Origin: Cerrena zonata
Lineage: Eukaryota; Basidiomycota; Agaricomycetes; Polyporales; Cerrenaceae
NCBI GenBank assembly: GCA_038087015.1
Contig: JASBNA010000001.1
Span: forward strand, 2,418,001 to 2,482,000
Length of the DNA: 64,000 bases
Reading direction: 5' to 3'
The translations under genes and the position numbers were made by a program. The stretch's first letter is position 1. Each line of letters opens with the position of its first letter. The notes beneath the pieces were generated by a model that had not been told where the DNA came from, searched no databases, and saw only the letters and a list, made by a program, of their open reading frames with translations. Shown piece after piece: positions 11,814-24,500 of the stretch.

Positions 11814-14037
11814 TCAGCCCATTTTTCCTTCTTGGATAGCTCTCCTGATAGGATTCTGGTTCGGAGACAATGCGCCGTTCCTCTCCAGACGGTCGAAGAG
11901 TACGAAAAGCTTCTCGGCTTCGATTTCCTTTTCTTCGTCTGTCATTTCGAGAGGCGGTCGTTCCCGTTGTATTTGACCGGTAATAGGATCAATGGCGGCC
12001 CCTGAAGGTGTGGTACTAGGTGCAAGAGTAGAGTTGGCCGTAGCAGGCGGAGCACTCATGATACCCTTGTTGAATAGGAAACCAGCGACGTTACCATAAC
12101 CAACATATGATGAAAGGGTCGACGCTGAAAGAATGTGTGTTTTAGTCAAGTGGTTATTAACAAAATAAAAATAAGAAAAAGGGGCGTACCGTCCGAATCA
12201 CAAACAGTATAAAGCATTTCTCCTGTCACGTCCTTCAACCTTGGATGATGTACAGATGCCAGTAACCTCAAACACCTTCCCAACAGATCCGATCTACTCT
12301 CCAACGGCGTAGTTCTATCCAAGTCATCTGGTAAGATCCATCCTCTGAGTCGTTTTCTCGATGCTTCATCCGCAGCGCATAATCTCGTGATGAGAATAAC
12401 CAAAGGGGCAACAATATCATCCAAACTAGAATCTGCATCTTTCTGACACCGTTCACGAACACTTGCTTCATCAGGTTCAACTGAACCAGGAAGATAATGC
12501 GAGAGGACAGTGTCGAGGAGGTCGTACGCGTGTTGGAGATTGTCGTAGACAGGAGGCGGCTGTGGAGAGGATGATCTAGAGAATGATTTCCGACTGGCTG
12601 ATAATCGCGAGAGAGCTCTATCGAATGCGCCATGTTTTGTATGAGTAGGTGATGATCCATTTGAATGTGAACCTGAGGGTGTTCCGGAGGGAGACGATGT
12701 TTTGGACGACCGTGAAGAAGCTTCAGACTTGGTTTGGTTAGAGAACCAGATGGGTCGTAGAGCGGGAGTTACTGGGACGGCGATCAGACAGTGGATGACA
12801 TGTGGAATGGGTGGTAGCAGAGGTGCTGGTGCCGATGGAGGGAGATTGTTGAATAATTTCAATAACGGAGGTAAAACGCTAAAATCCAGGAATGGTTTCA
12901 GCGATCCCACCAAATGCACAGTAAGCAATCTGACATGACAACCGGAGATTAAATTAGGTTTTGGTGGACGTACCTGTCTAGACGGTCACTCCACTGATCA
13001 CCGAGAACTTTATGGTCGTCTGTTGTGTTCTGAGAGGTAGGGGAAGCATCGTCTGAAATCTAAAAAGAAAATCAAAGATGATCATCGTGAGAGGGTTAGG
13101 AATAATTTGATAGATCGTTCAACATACCTTGGGGTAGTGTGCTAGTAAGTTGAAGAGCATTTTGAGAATATCAATGGTAGCTTCTTTAGCATACATCTCG
13201 CCTGACTGTATGCCAAAGAGAAGCATATCGATCTTGGAGTTGACGACATCGACGATATTCTCCGTGTGACCCGGAGGTTTGGACTCGATTAGGGAGCGAA
13301 TATAGGTGGAAGCACTAGCAAGCGAGACAGTAGACAGGAATAAGATTCGGGATGCAAGGAAGACACGTTCGGGAGCGGAAGCTTTCTGTTAAGAATGAAT
13401 AGAATGTTAATGAAAGACAGGACCCAGTCAATTGATGGAAAGTAGGAATGGGAACGCGATTGATCGAGACTCATTACGCACCAGGAGCCATTCAGCAGCA
13501 GCTTCTCCGCCTCCGACGGACTTTTGTACGAATATCGACCGGGCTTCTTCGACAAGAAGCAGACAGTTTGCGAGACATCTGAGTGCTTCGTTTGATGCAG
13601 CAACGTTGTCCTTGAAGGTATTGGCAAAGGCGATGAGGGTGGAGAGGTTGGTAGGGTCTGTGAGGACTTGTGAGCCGACTGGAATCTTGCAAAGATTCTT
13701 GAGGGCGAGGAGAGCAAGTGCAGCGTCTGAAGGACAGTCAAATTGAGATCTTGTATATTGAAATGAAGCATACCATCGCGATGGAGACGACTTGAAGAAG
13801 CGTCCTTGGAACCCTTGGTAAGGAGGGAGAGATCGTCGAGGATAGCCTGGATGAGGATTATTCTATCCGAATTGTGAAGAGCGGTAGGAAAGGCTATTGT
13901 AACGGTAAGCACTGGCGGTGTGTGAGAGAAGAAGCGAACGGGCGGTCACCATTAACGATGTCGTTGAGAAGGTTGGAAACCAAATTGCGAGACGAAGCAT
14001 GGGACAAATGAGAGTATGCGACCTGCAGGTTGGACAT
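11814..14037 (-). CDS. ric8: RIC8/synembryn, chaperone and exchange factor for G-alpha
   Basis: Seven exons (13950-14037, 13774-13893, 13482-13726, 13128-13385, 12974-13059, 12190-12929, 11814-12124) give 615 residues in one frame. The protein is an armadillo-like helical repeat, with typical segments AALALLALKNLCKIPVGSQV, NEALRCLANCLLLVEEARSI and GYGNVAGFLFNKGIM, the last matching the RIC8 C-terminal region. A Ser/Pro/Thr-rich insertion (SEASSRSSKTSSPSGTPSGS and following) interrupts the repeats. RIC8 folds nascent G-alpha subunits and promotes GDP/GTP exchange; in fungi it acts in growth and cAMP signalling. The end ..QNPIRRAIQEGKMG also fits. The start was chosen as the first ATG of an exon that splices in frame. 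Confidence 0.9.
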
Positions 14038-14373
14038 GGCCGCTGAGGCCCTGGGTGTGGAGAGTGAGACTTGTGCAGGTGGTGGTTGGGAGTGAGACAA
14101 GGAATACCTGGGATATCACGACTGTGCCAGGGTGATGTATGTTTGATCTGTTGCTTTGTCTCGACGCAGGCTTTCTCTGGCAGCGGCCACTGCAAGACAC
14201 AACAAGGCACTGCCAGTCCCAGGCGCCCGGATACCCGATTGCCGACTGCTCAGTGCTCCCCCACAAAAGGAAATCTCTGTTCAATTCATTATCCAGCTCC
14301 CACTGGCAGCCGCACTACGCAATACCACAAGCTGCAAGTTCATTCCCGCACTCTGTCCTCGCCGTTCTCCTCG
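14038..14373. promoter_or_regulatory. Divergent promoter, RIC8 / MDR-domain gene
   Basis: 336 bp separate the two start codons. CT-rich on the plus strand toward 14370. No TATA box in a convincing position. Inferred promoter by location only. Confidence 0.5.
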
Positions 14374-17300
14374 ATGCCCAAACCTACCCTGCTCCAGACA
14401 ATCTTCAACCAGCCCTCCCAGTCCTACCAATTTCCTCCAGAGAAACAGTACTACTCCACAAAGGACTCGCTGCGACGAGCACACGGCTATTCCTCGCATC
14501 ATGTCATTTCTCCACCCAACTCTCGCCCTATCTCTCTAGCCTCCTCCTCCTTCCACTCCCTGCACACTGTCACCGACATACCACAGCAAGTCTATACATC
14601 GCCTTCTGGGTCTGTACGAGCAGCTTCTGACATTTTCCCAGACTCGGTGAGCGTCCGGGTAAGTGCACCTGTCCACTCACATCACGCGTCTTCTTGTACC
14701 TGCCATGATGGGAACGTGTAATATTTACACTAAACGTTCTATTCTAGACTTCCACCCCTGCCCACTCCTCTGACCTGTCCATTGCTACGTCGTCATCGTC
14801 TGCGCTTTCTCAGCATCCACCACTTCCACCGCAACCCAATCCTCAGCTATCTATTCCTATATCATCTTATATATCCGACCCTATGACGTCGCATAAAGCT
14901 TTCCGTTTTCCTGCTCCTCCCATTCCAGAGGACGATCCATCTGATGACGACCACACAGACATTTTTTATACTCCCCGTTCTTCGTTGTATTCTTCGCCCC
15001 GAGTTTCTCGTGCTTCATCTGCTTTTAGTGAACCTAAATCCTCCTCTATTCCTCCTGTACCAAAACTTCCTCCTAACTCTCTAGATGGTATACCTACTCC
15101 ATCAGCTTCTAGGTCAAAGTCATCATCGACAGTGACATCCAGATCATCTTCGTCCTCAGACTTTGGTACTGTCATATCAAGCACAACACAAGCAACCACC
15201 TCCACCCGACCCACATCACCTCATAACTCTTCTGACAAGAGTACAAGAGAACGCTCATCCGGGCAATCTGACATCCAGACTATCCCCATACACAAGTCTC
15301 ATGCTTCAGCGTCCTCGTCCTCTTCCAAACTTAATTCTGCCAAGTCAAATTCACGGCCTCATGGTGTCCCGGCGACTGCGGGCCACCGCCGCACACGTTC
15401 TCAAACGGAGAATGGTCGATTTGCAGCCACCGACGCTGGTTGGGCGGAGAACGTACGCTGGCTCTCTTCTAATACTCCTGCAGCTTCTGCTCAACGCAAA
15501 GCAAAGAAACTTCCTTCTCAACGTCAGGTAGCTGCCAGTGGTCCACCGCCGCCTCCAGTCCCTCGTAGAGTAAATGGCTCTGTCGTACCCTCACCATCAG
15601 GCTCTGGTCCAGGACCTTATCCTCCAGTGGCCAAGTCCGCGGAAGCCCGGGAGCCCTCGACACGCCATTCCAGAGGTTCGCGTGGTTCTCGAGGGAGAAG
15701 ACGGATGTCTGCTTTGTTGGAAGAAGAGGAAGAGAGCGGTGATATGAGTGAGTTATCTATTAGTGGATCTTCAGATGACAGTAGGCCTCCTTCGCCACCT
15801 CATTTGGAACGCAACAAGACTACATCCACGAAAGTGACTATCATATCTACACCAGAACCCACACCAACACCAACACCGAGGTCGACTTCTGCTTCTCCGC
15901 CACGGCGACAATCTTGGTCTTCCAATCCCAACGGATCCCCCAGAAGTATTCTCAATTCACCTAGTAAACGAAACGGCAGTGTCTACACAGCTGAACCGGA
16001 AGAGATGCTCGAAACCCCCACCACTACAACAGGCGACCCAGACGATGACAACCCAGATACTCGTTTACGTGCCTACGCACGATCATCAGAAAACCAACGT
16101 AAATCCTACCGACGCCTCTCTCGTTCCATGTCCCTCACTCCCACAGAGTCTCGTGCTATCTCGTCTTCATTACCTACCCACACTCTTCAAGCACCTACAC
16201 CTGCTTCATCTACTCCTGCTTCTCCCATCAATGGATACACTGGTCTCACTTTACCGAGAGCTGCTCTCCCAACCTCGAACAAACGTAAACCACCCGACTC
16301 GAGTGGGAAAGTCGACCTTCCCAGGTCTGGGGTGGCGCAGAGCAGTATGGCGACGGTCGAGATTATTCGAGGTGCGGCTAATGTCCAAACCGCACCGCCG
16401 CCGCCTCCCTCGACGTCTGTGACCACAAGTCCTACGGCCAATTCAAATTCGGCAAATGGGGGAACAGGTGGTGAGAAACGCAAGAGGAAATTATCCTTCT
16501 CGTTGAAATTCCTCGGAGATGGGTCCGGCTCGAACAAGGGAAGCAATAAGTTACGGAAGAGCAGTAAAGAAAGTCCGACTCCGGCTTATCTGTTGCATGA
16601 TATGCCGCTGCCTGTCGCTTTCACAGCACGCATTTCACCTCCTACTTACGTCCCGGCTTCGCATGTTCTCATCAAGGTGTTTGCCGTCGGGCTGGATCCT
16701 TTGGATTCACTGTTGGTAAATCATAAGTTGGAGGTGGCTGCGGGGAGTAGTGGGAAGTCGAGTAAGGCTGTTGGATATATCCCTGGACGGAGTTTGGTGG
16801 GTAGGGTCGTTCAGTGTGGGTGGGACGTGAGTAGTGATGTGTGTCGGAAGAGTGATTGGGTTATTGCCCTGCTTGATCTGAGGAAGGTGAGTCACTTTTC
16901 AATTTATTCAATATCAAATTCCATTTTACGTTCTCGACAAAGTGACATTTTTTTGCTAATGAATTATTTTCTACAAATTCGTAGTCAGGCGCGTTGGCAG
17001 AATTCGTCGTTGTGGACAGGCACAGAATTCACCGGGCCCCTCAGCCACAATTCCAAACCCCACCACCACTCACGCCGAAACGGAAACCACTCCATCATCG
17101 GTCCATGTCTGTTCCTATCAACGCTTCCAATCCCACCAAGTCTTCTTATACAACTTCACTGGGGATCGAGGAACTCGCCTTACTCCCTCTATGTGCTGTC
17201 CCGGCACATCGAGCAGTACGTACATTCAACGAGGTCCTGAACTCGAGGTTGAGTCGTGCGAAACGGGAACATGGAAGATTGAAAGCTTTCATTACGAATG

Positions 17301-18361
17301 GGCATGATGGACCTGGGGAGATTGCATTCCAGATATTAAGGCAGAAGAATGTTGCAGTTTCTATCCAGATACCTGCGATTTATGGGATATATCTTCCTGG
17401 TGCAACTGACAAGCCGGCCAATGGACATGCGAATGGCAAGGCTCCCGAGGCGTCAGCACCGAAAGTGCCATCTCGGGAAGAGTTTGAGCTTTTGGAGGCG
17501 AGGTTACGTGCTTGGGGTGCTGATGAGATTCACGTCGGGGATCCTCTACAGGTTGTTCAACGTCTAGTGAGGGAGAAAGAGTCTTTCGATCTCTTCTTGG
17601 ACACCATAGGCGGGATGGAGATGTGGGAATCCGCTCAAAGACTACTCCTCATCGAACCTGAGGAGATCCCCGTCCCAGCCCCAACAAGTCCCTCAGAACA
17701 CCCCGAACAGGAAACCCCTCGACCCAAGAAACAAGATTCAAAAGGCAGTGTCTCCCATGCCCACTTCTGTACCTTGGTGGGGGATCATCCGACAAGACCC
17801 TTCCCGACGGCTCAAGATAACATCCGGTCTGGGTTCCGTTCTCTACGGAGGGCGATGTCGACTTCTCGTCCTACCACACCAGGTATCCCGAGTTCTGCAG
17901 CTTCGTCTTCGACTAGTGTGGCTGCGAAAGACGTACCTGCGGATGGCAGTGTTGGGAAATCGAAAGGCAAACGGACATCTAAACGTTCTGTAGGCTATTC
18001 ATTCGTGAACCCTGTGGCCGATGTCGACTACCAAGGAGAGGACCTTACTGAATCTCTCAGTGGTGTTCTCGATATGGTGGAGAAGGGCTGGGTACGTCCA
18101 TGGACTGGAGAAGATGGGGAAGACGAGGGCAACAACAGTGGTAGCAAGGTTGTGCTATTTGAGCGAAGCCCTGAGGTGTTTAGACGGAACGCTACTGGTC
18201 CTGTTGGTCCTACTAGCTCAGGGCGGAACATGTGTCGTAAAAATAGCTGGATAGCCATGCACACACAGGCTGTAATATGTTGTACCATAACTCATCACAA
18301 ACCATGGACGTTTCGGACATTCTCAGCTGCTTTATTGCGTAGGCGTAGTAGACACGACTGA
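14374..18361 (+). CDS. MDR (GroES-like/quinone-reductase-like) protein with long disordered N-terminus; frame break near the end
   Basis: Exons 14374-14658, 14748-16886 and 16985-18361. Roughly the first 650 residues are Ser/Pro/Thr-rich, without fold, with acidic and RS-like patches. Then comes a GroES-like domain (SHVLIKVFAVGLDPLDSLLV, YIPGRSLVGRVVQCGWDV) and a nucleotide-binding half (KAFITNGHDGPGEIAFQILR, DLFLDTIGG). No Zn-binding Cys cluster is evident, so activity is uncertain; a scaffold or NADPH-dependent oxidoreductase are both possible. In the given sequence the frame runs to 18361 and ends in an odd Arg/His-rich tail. Removing one G from GGG at 18221-18223 instead gives ..SSGGTCVVKIAG and a stop at 18252-18254, a natural MDR ending (1,230 aa). 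I prefer the shorter product. Confidence 0.75.
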
Positions 18362-18993
18362 AGGAACATTGCATGTAATTATTCCGGTATGCTAGAGATA
18401 GTTACATAGAGCCACAAAGGCGGAACCACATCACAAATCCAAATAAAGAGTGACGCACCGTTGACAGCTGTCCTTGTTCTTCCTCATCGACAAGGTCCTA
18501 GAAGCTTCGAGACGCCACCGAATAACAAGGAAGGCATCAAAGTTGCAGCAAACACGAGGCCACGTTGTTGCCACTACCATGCTTTGAGCGTTCGTTGAAC
18601 CTTGTCTCGCCTGTCATCTACTCCAGGAAAGGGAAAAGCCACAAGAATGCCCTGGTCGCCACCAAATGGTTCATGTTCACACTTGAGTTTTGAGACGTTC
18701 ATGGAGATTGCTTCAAATAGGACTTGACACTGGTTGTACTTGTTGATAACTTGTGTCCTTGCCAAGAATAACAAATGGATGACTACGAGGAAGCGAAGGA
18801 AGATTACAAGAAAAACTGGTGGAACAGTAACTTGATACGAGTCTTCATGGGAGATAGGACGGATATATACTTGATCGAGGTGTCGTGCAAATTTCATTCC
18901 TTGAGTGCTTTTCATTTACCGCGAGACCCTGATCTTCACCCTTGAATCCAACATCCTTGAGGTTTTCATATGGCATGCTGCGAGGCTGCTGAA
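18362..18993. other. Convergent 3' flanks, no gene seen
   Basis: Lies between the MDR gene (+) and the Tra2-type gene (-). A minus-strand frame at 18574-18915 has no recognisable feature and sits where both 3' UTRs are expected. Confidence 0.45.
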
Positions 18994-20017
18994 TCACCAA
19001 CGAGGCTCGCCGCCATTGGCTGCGGCGGCAGGAGGGGGAGCATCATAGTCACGTCCGCCGCGTGCAGGGCTACTACCACGAGGAGGGCTGCGAGAGTAGC
19101 TTCGACGTCTTCTATAGTCCGGGGAATAGCCACGACCTCCTCCACGTGCAGGGGGTGGGCTACGACGATCCCTCCAATCACGGTTGTCTCTTCCATAGCC
19201 ATCGCGGTCCCTTTCGTCCCTTTCGTAACGGCGAGGATATGGGTCTCGGTCACGACGGTCGCGATACGAGTCGCGATAATCATCGGGTCGGTCATCACGA
19301 TAGTCACGACCAGAGTACGTATCACGACCGCGGCGGCGACGATGACCCATATACTCGCCAGGGGGTAGGCGCATGAGGTCGGTCGGTCACGGAGTAATCA
19401 ACACGAATACGACGGCCGTTCAGTTCCTAAGAGCCTTGATTAGCAAATATGTTTATCTGTGTTGGAGACTCCACACATACCACACCGTTCAGTTCCTTGA
19501 TACAACGACCCGCTTCTTCAACGCTAGACATGGAAATGAAACCGAAACCACGAGAACGGTCAGACTATAAATGGGATATTAGTGGTGTTGCTTAATTAAG
19601 CGAGAGTTGGGAAAGGCTTACCCTTTGATCATAAACGATGGTGACTTTGTCAACACGACCGAAACGACTAAACTCGTCGTCGAGATCGCGTTCAGTTGTT
19701 CGAATACTCAAGCCAAAAACGCCCAAAACAGCGGACGGATTGGGCGCCTGCTTTGCCTACTCAGCATCTGATTATTTAGTCCACACTGATAACATGTAAC
19801 ATACTATGGGAGCATGAGGAGGACGTCTGGGTGCAGGGGACCGACGATAGTTTGAGCCACCGCTGCCTCTAGGAGGGCTTCGGGAGCGAGAGCGCCCCCT
19901 AGGTGCAGCCAAGTCTCTATCGCCGTTTGCCGGGGGAGGGGCGGCGGGAGGGGGCTCATTGTATGCTTCAGTGTAGGGGTCGACAGGAGCAGCCACGGCG
20001 TCACCGTATTGCGACAT
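18994..20017 (-). CDS. Tra2-type SR splicing factor; frame break at a C5 run
   Basis: Exons 19805-20017, 19622-19756, 19481-19564 and 18994-19426. Layout: short N-terminal RS region ([12 protein letters not shown]), one RRM with RNP2 LGVFGLS and RNP1 RSRGFGFI, the Tra2 linker [19 protein letters not shown] followed by EYMG, then an Arg/Asp/Tyr-rich RS tail ending GGEPRW. Transformer-2 proteins bind GAA-type exonic enhancers and promote exon inclusion with other SR proteins. The linker is interrupted in the sequence as given: five G on the plus strand at 19361-19365 shift the frame exactly inside TPTPGEYMG. With four G all exons join to 287 aa. The gene is otherwise intact, so I call it coding rather than pseudogene. 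Confidence 0.83.
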
Positions 20018-20289
20018 TTTGCTTTGCTTTGCTTGATTGCTTGGGAGGGGAAGGAGATGAGGGTAAGAGGCAAGGCGCGAAGGGGACGCGCGCGTGGCGT
20101 CCTCCCTGTTTGGGGCGCGCTTGTCACGCTTTCAAGCTCCGATGCGAGGCTGTGAGTCCAGATTCCGACTCCGCTGTGGCACCAAACCTTATTTTCTGAG
20201 ATGTATAGCTTGACAAGCCACCGCACCCGCCGCTCTGAACGCCGAGTAAAGCAACAAGTCCGCCAACAGCAAGTCCGGCGACCAGCAAG
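20018..20289. promoter_or_regulatory. Divergent promoter, Tra2-type gene / eL18
   Basis: 272 bp between two start codons of genes that should be strongly and constitutively transcribed. GC-rich toward the Tra2 side, with several GGGGCGCGC-like words at 20090-20120. Function inferred from position. Confidence 0.5.
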
Positions 20290-21007
20290 ATGGTGAGCTC
20301 GTTATGCTGCTCGACGAACCCCCGCATAACTGACAGTGTTCTCTAGGGTATCGACATTCAAAAACACCACGTCAAGAAGGGCCAGCGGACCGCCCCCAAG
20401 AGCGAGGATCCTTACCTCCTCTTGCTTGTCAAGGTATGCATTCACGACGACAAGGACTGATCCAAATTCATAACACCCCTGCAGCTCTACCGTTTCCTCG
20501 CCCGCCGTACCGATTCCGACTTCAACAAGACCATCCTTCACCGTCTTTTCCTCTCCAAGATTAACCGCCCTCCCGTCTCCCTCTCCCGCATCATAAAAGA
20601 GACCTCAAACGTTACTGACCGTGACTCTAAGGTCATCGTTATCGTTGGCACCATTACCGATGATGTCCGTATCTTGGAGATCCCCAAACTCACCATTGCT
20701 GCCCTCCGTTTCACCGCTTCCGCCAAGGAGCGAATTCTCAAGGCTGGTGGTGAAGTTTTGACTCTCGACCAGCTCGCCCTCCGTGCGCCAACTGGCTCAA
20801 ACACCGTCTTGTTGAGGGGGAAGAGGAACACCCGTGAAGCTGTCAAGCACTTCGGCATGGGCCCTCACAAGCACAAGAAGCCCCATACCCTTTCCAAGGG
20901 CCGCAAGGTACGTTCAAAATTTGCCAGATTATTGATTAAAGATCTAACTCGTTCCACAGTTCGAGAGGGCTCGTGGTCGCCGAAAGTCTCGTGGCTTCAA
21001 GGTCTAA
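20290..21007 (+). CDS. RPL18: 60S ribosomal protein eL18
   Basis: Exons 20290-20292, 20347-20433, 20485-20907 and 20960-21007 give 186 residues, the normal length. The protein begins [20 protein letters not shown] and ends [11 protein letters not shown], both diagnostic of eL18; [12 protein letters not shown] and [12 protein letters not shown] are also conserved. It is part of the large cytosolic ribosomal subunit. The first coding exon is the ATG alone; intron 1 follows at once (ATG|GTGAGC, acceptor CTCTAG at 20346), a known habit of fungal ribosomal protein genes and a likely expression signal. Confidence 0.97.
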
Positions 21008-21531
21008 GCTTAGTCCTACACTTACTCATGATACTCTATGTGAGGCATGGATCCTCGCCGGTAGTAGAGGCCATGTATCACTCTATCGACATATTGCACT
21101 CTCATGCTTTCATGCCCGCTTTACCGCTTTCATTATGTACTTGTCGATATGCGAAGAAAAATGGATGGTACATCAGCTACCTTGCGCGCAGCGAACCCCT
21201 TCTATCCCTCCGGTGTGTCTTCTGGTCTCAAAACTACTTCAACATTCGAGTCTTCAATATTCAATACCAAATATTCAATGGCGATGTGTACTACCGGTAT
21301 ATTTCGTTGGTATAAATGAATGATCTACATAAGAGGGATATATCCAAACTATTAACCCGCAAAGAAAAGTACAGTAAATCTGACGATGCGGTTCTAGAAA
21401 GCAAACGTCGATCGAAAACAAGGAATGAGGAGCATACATATGAAAGAAAGCATTGCGATCGTGGATATATGAGAGGTCATTAACAGGTCGTAAGGGGGGA
21501 GTTAAATAGTAAGAAAGAGGGAAGGAATATG
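21008..21531. other. Convergent 3' flanks of eL18 and kinesin-3
   Basis: 524 bp. The eL18 side has the AT-rich 3' UTR. Nothing else recognised; open frames running out of eL18 here are read-through of its last intron and 3' UTR. Confidence 0.5.
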
Positions 21532-24500
21532 TTAAGATGGGACGCGGGTAGGGTCCAAATTTGCCATCCAGGTTTGTAGGTCTTTCTGATTAGGTGCTGA
21601 AAGAGCGTACGAATTTGACGCGGTGAAGAGTGTGAATGTGAATCGTTTCTTAGGGAGGTGAGATATCAGTATATTATAGGAACATCATAGAGTGAAACCC
21701 TCTTACTCCAAGCAAAGCCTCCATATCTGGACTTCGTTCGACATTGACACCACTGAGTTGCACGACAGCTACCTCCTCCAGTTCATCCGAGTGCTTGTAC
21801 ATATGCAAATACGGTCTACGACAAAAAAATGAAATGTTCAGTACTTTTTACCCGTGGCTGACATCGAGTGTGAAATCATACCTTCTGAGAACAAACCATC
21901 GCCTTTCCCAGATGTTCTCGTTTGCATCGACGAGCATAAGTAGATGTCCACGACGGGTATAGTTATCACTATGAAACATTTAGTTTTACAACAGCGTGAT
22001 GTACACATTGAGCAAGAAACTCACGTTCGTGGAACAACCTTGCTTTGAGACGTAAACTTCAAGGACTGTACCGACGCCGCCACAGACGTCTTGCTCGTCG
22101 AACTCAAGCTGGTTCGTTCGGAGTCTGCAGGCGTCTGACTCAAGACAATCTGAAAACAGCAGAACGATTTGTTACAGTGAACCATAGATAGTCAAGAAAA
22201 ATACGAACCTGTCCTTTATGACCAAACTGCTTCTGCCAAAGATCCAACGCCTTTTTCGACAGTTCCTCTGATTTCCAAATCAGACTTCCACTTTGACTCG
22301 GTGGTCCACGATTGCCCATCGCATTAAGGACCACTCGGATAGCTTGAACATCCGCAGATCGTCTCTCCATCGTAACAAGTTTCTCGTAGTCTTCCACAAC
22401 AGAAATACCTCTCGGTTTCCACGCTCCAAGCGTTTCCTCTCCACGTACGTACTTCTCTGAAGTATCAAGCCGCCACAGTTCTTGAGGTGAGCGGGTCAGA
22501 GGAGGTGACAGTCGTACGTTGAACACAGTGCTCATTTTGGGGAGGATTTTCGAGGAGCCGATAAAGCTGAAGAAACGAGAAGGTGGTCGAGCATCACGGA
22601 ATTGTATTGACACTGCAACGTCCATGCTAAAGCGTACAGGGTCTGCACATGATTCGACATCGACAAGCCATTCGAGTTGCATCAAGACGCGGTTATGTGC
22701 TGCTGTGACCTTGTTAAGAAGGATGGAGTCATGCACACTGGAATCCCATAGGGCGTGGGCAGTGAGAAGACCTGACCCATCGGGTTTCCACTCGACTTGC
22801 TGGTCCTTCATCAACGGCAAGGTCGTCAGCACCTTCGAGCTCGATTCGTGTACACGACCCTTGGCATCGAGTAAACGGATATTTCCTAACCGAATTTTGG
22901 TGACTTCTGTCCAAGGAAGCTGTTTACCCGAATTCGACGAGAGGGTCAGTACGATACGACGCTGCAATCCTTGATGTAGCGTGAAACATCCAGGATCGAT
23001 ATTGCCTCGCGACATCACAGGGACAGGAGTGTAATCACCAGTAGGAGCTAGTTCACATATCTGAAGCCACGCAACGACGTCGTGCATTTGTTCAGTGACG
23101 AAGTCGTTTTCTGAACGCCGCATGAGTTGCACCGAAGGGGGAATAGTCTCTGGTGTTGGGCTTAGTTCGGGGCGGGGTAGAGCCTTCTGATCTCGCATCT
23201 CGTCCCATCTTTCCATTCGTTCGAGGTACGTGGGCTCCAGACGGGCGAAGAACTCTATAGGAGCGTATCCTTGCCGAAGATGTGTCAATACCTTAGAGGA
23301 GGCAGCAATAGAGAAGCTACGGCGGAACTTGAGATCTGAAAGATAATGCGTGTCGAATTCGATGGCATTAGAGGGATAGACTTCCTCTGCAGATGTTGAT
23401 GGACCCATGAGAGAAGATAATCGAACTTGTAGGTGGGCTGCAGCAAAGTCATGGTGAGAAAGGCCCTTGACAGTATCGACCGTGAGGACGAAGCTCAATT
23501 TGCTGCCAGGAGGTACAGTACCCGGTACGGGAGAAGATGCACGAGTCGAAGTAGAGGAAGAGTTGGCGTGCTTGGGTGATAAGACAACATTTGCAATCTT
23601 TAGCTCGACCCGACATGACCCAATAGCCTCTGCTGTGTAGCGACAGAAGATAGGTACAGTGGACGTGGAGGAGAGGCGACGAGCAAGAGGAGCTAACGAA
23701 ACTAGTGCGTTGCCAATGAAGGAGTATTCCGGCGTAGGATTGTTGTAGAAGGGTTCGGATGTGGAGAAATGTTGTGAGTAAGCAGGTCGATCGATATACG
23801 ATGTCAGGTTACGCATGCGTTGAAGCTGTTGCTGGAGTCGATCTAGTGACCATACGTATATCGCCCTATTTCGCTTGTCAACGACCTTCACAGCAACACA
23901 AGGTTGAGTTGTTGATGCTAGGACTGGGTCAGCAACATCACCAAGTTGGTCTAGAGCAGCCATGGTATCGACCGCGGATGAAGGTGCACTCAAGGAACCT
24001 CCAGCAGCGATGGTGAAATTGTATGAGACATCCTTGTGAAGTTCTCGACTATACGGGAGAAGTCAGAGATGTAATAGGATTTGTTACCCGTTAACTCACC
24101 TCATAACGTTCGCTTCCTTTACAGTAACTGCGTTAGAAAGAACGACCTCGGCCATCGAGAACGCACGATGGGCCCTCCACTTGTCCAGCACTTTCCGGAT
24201 CAATCTGAGTTGTCTAGCAGTATAAATCTGTGGCTCAAACTGCAACTCCTCCGAAATGTCTTCGCCACGAGCTCGTGCATCGAGCAACTTCTTCATACGT
24301 GTCTTCACCAAGTTCAACTGGAATTCCATTTGGTCTTTCTCCGCCTTGATATCTTCGGCTTCCGCGGATTCGCTGATAGACTGTAGTCGCTGCTCGAACT
24401 CATGTCGTTGGTTCTCAAGTTGATTCTGAACACTGTCCAAAGATCCTGCGATGTCAGGACTGTCGTGACTGGGTACTACATCGACGCTGGTATCGTCCGT

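Noticed and set aside
14071..14373. Upstream extension of the MDR gene frame before the ATG at 14374
   Set aside because: The frame is open but its translation is not conserved-looking and overlaps the RIC8 promoter; the ATG at 14374 opens the disordered region without need for it.
19416..19497. 13-bp direct repeat (AGGAACTGAACGG) at both borders of a Tra2 intron, suggesting intron gain by tandem duplication
   Set aside because: The RRM normally reads ELNGxELNG here, so the repeat follows from the protein sequence; no other duplicated bases support it.
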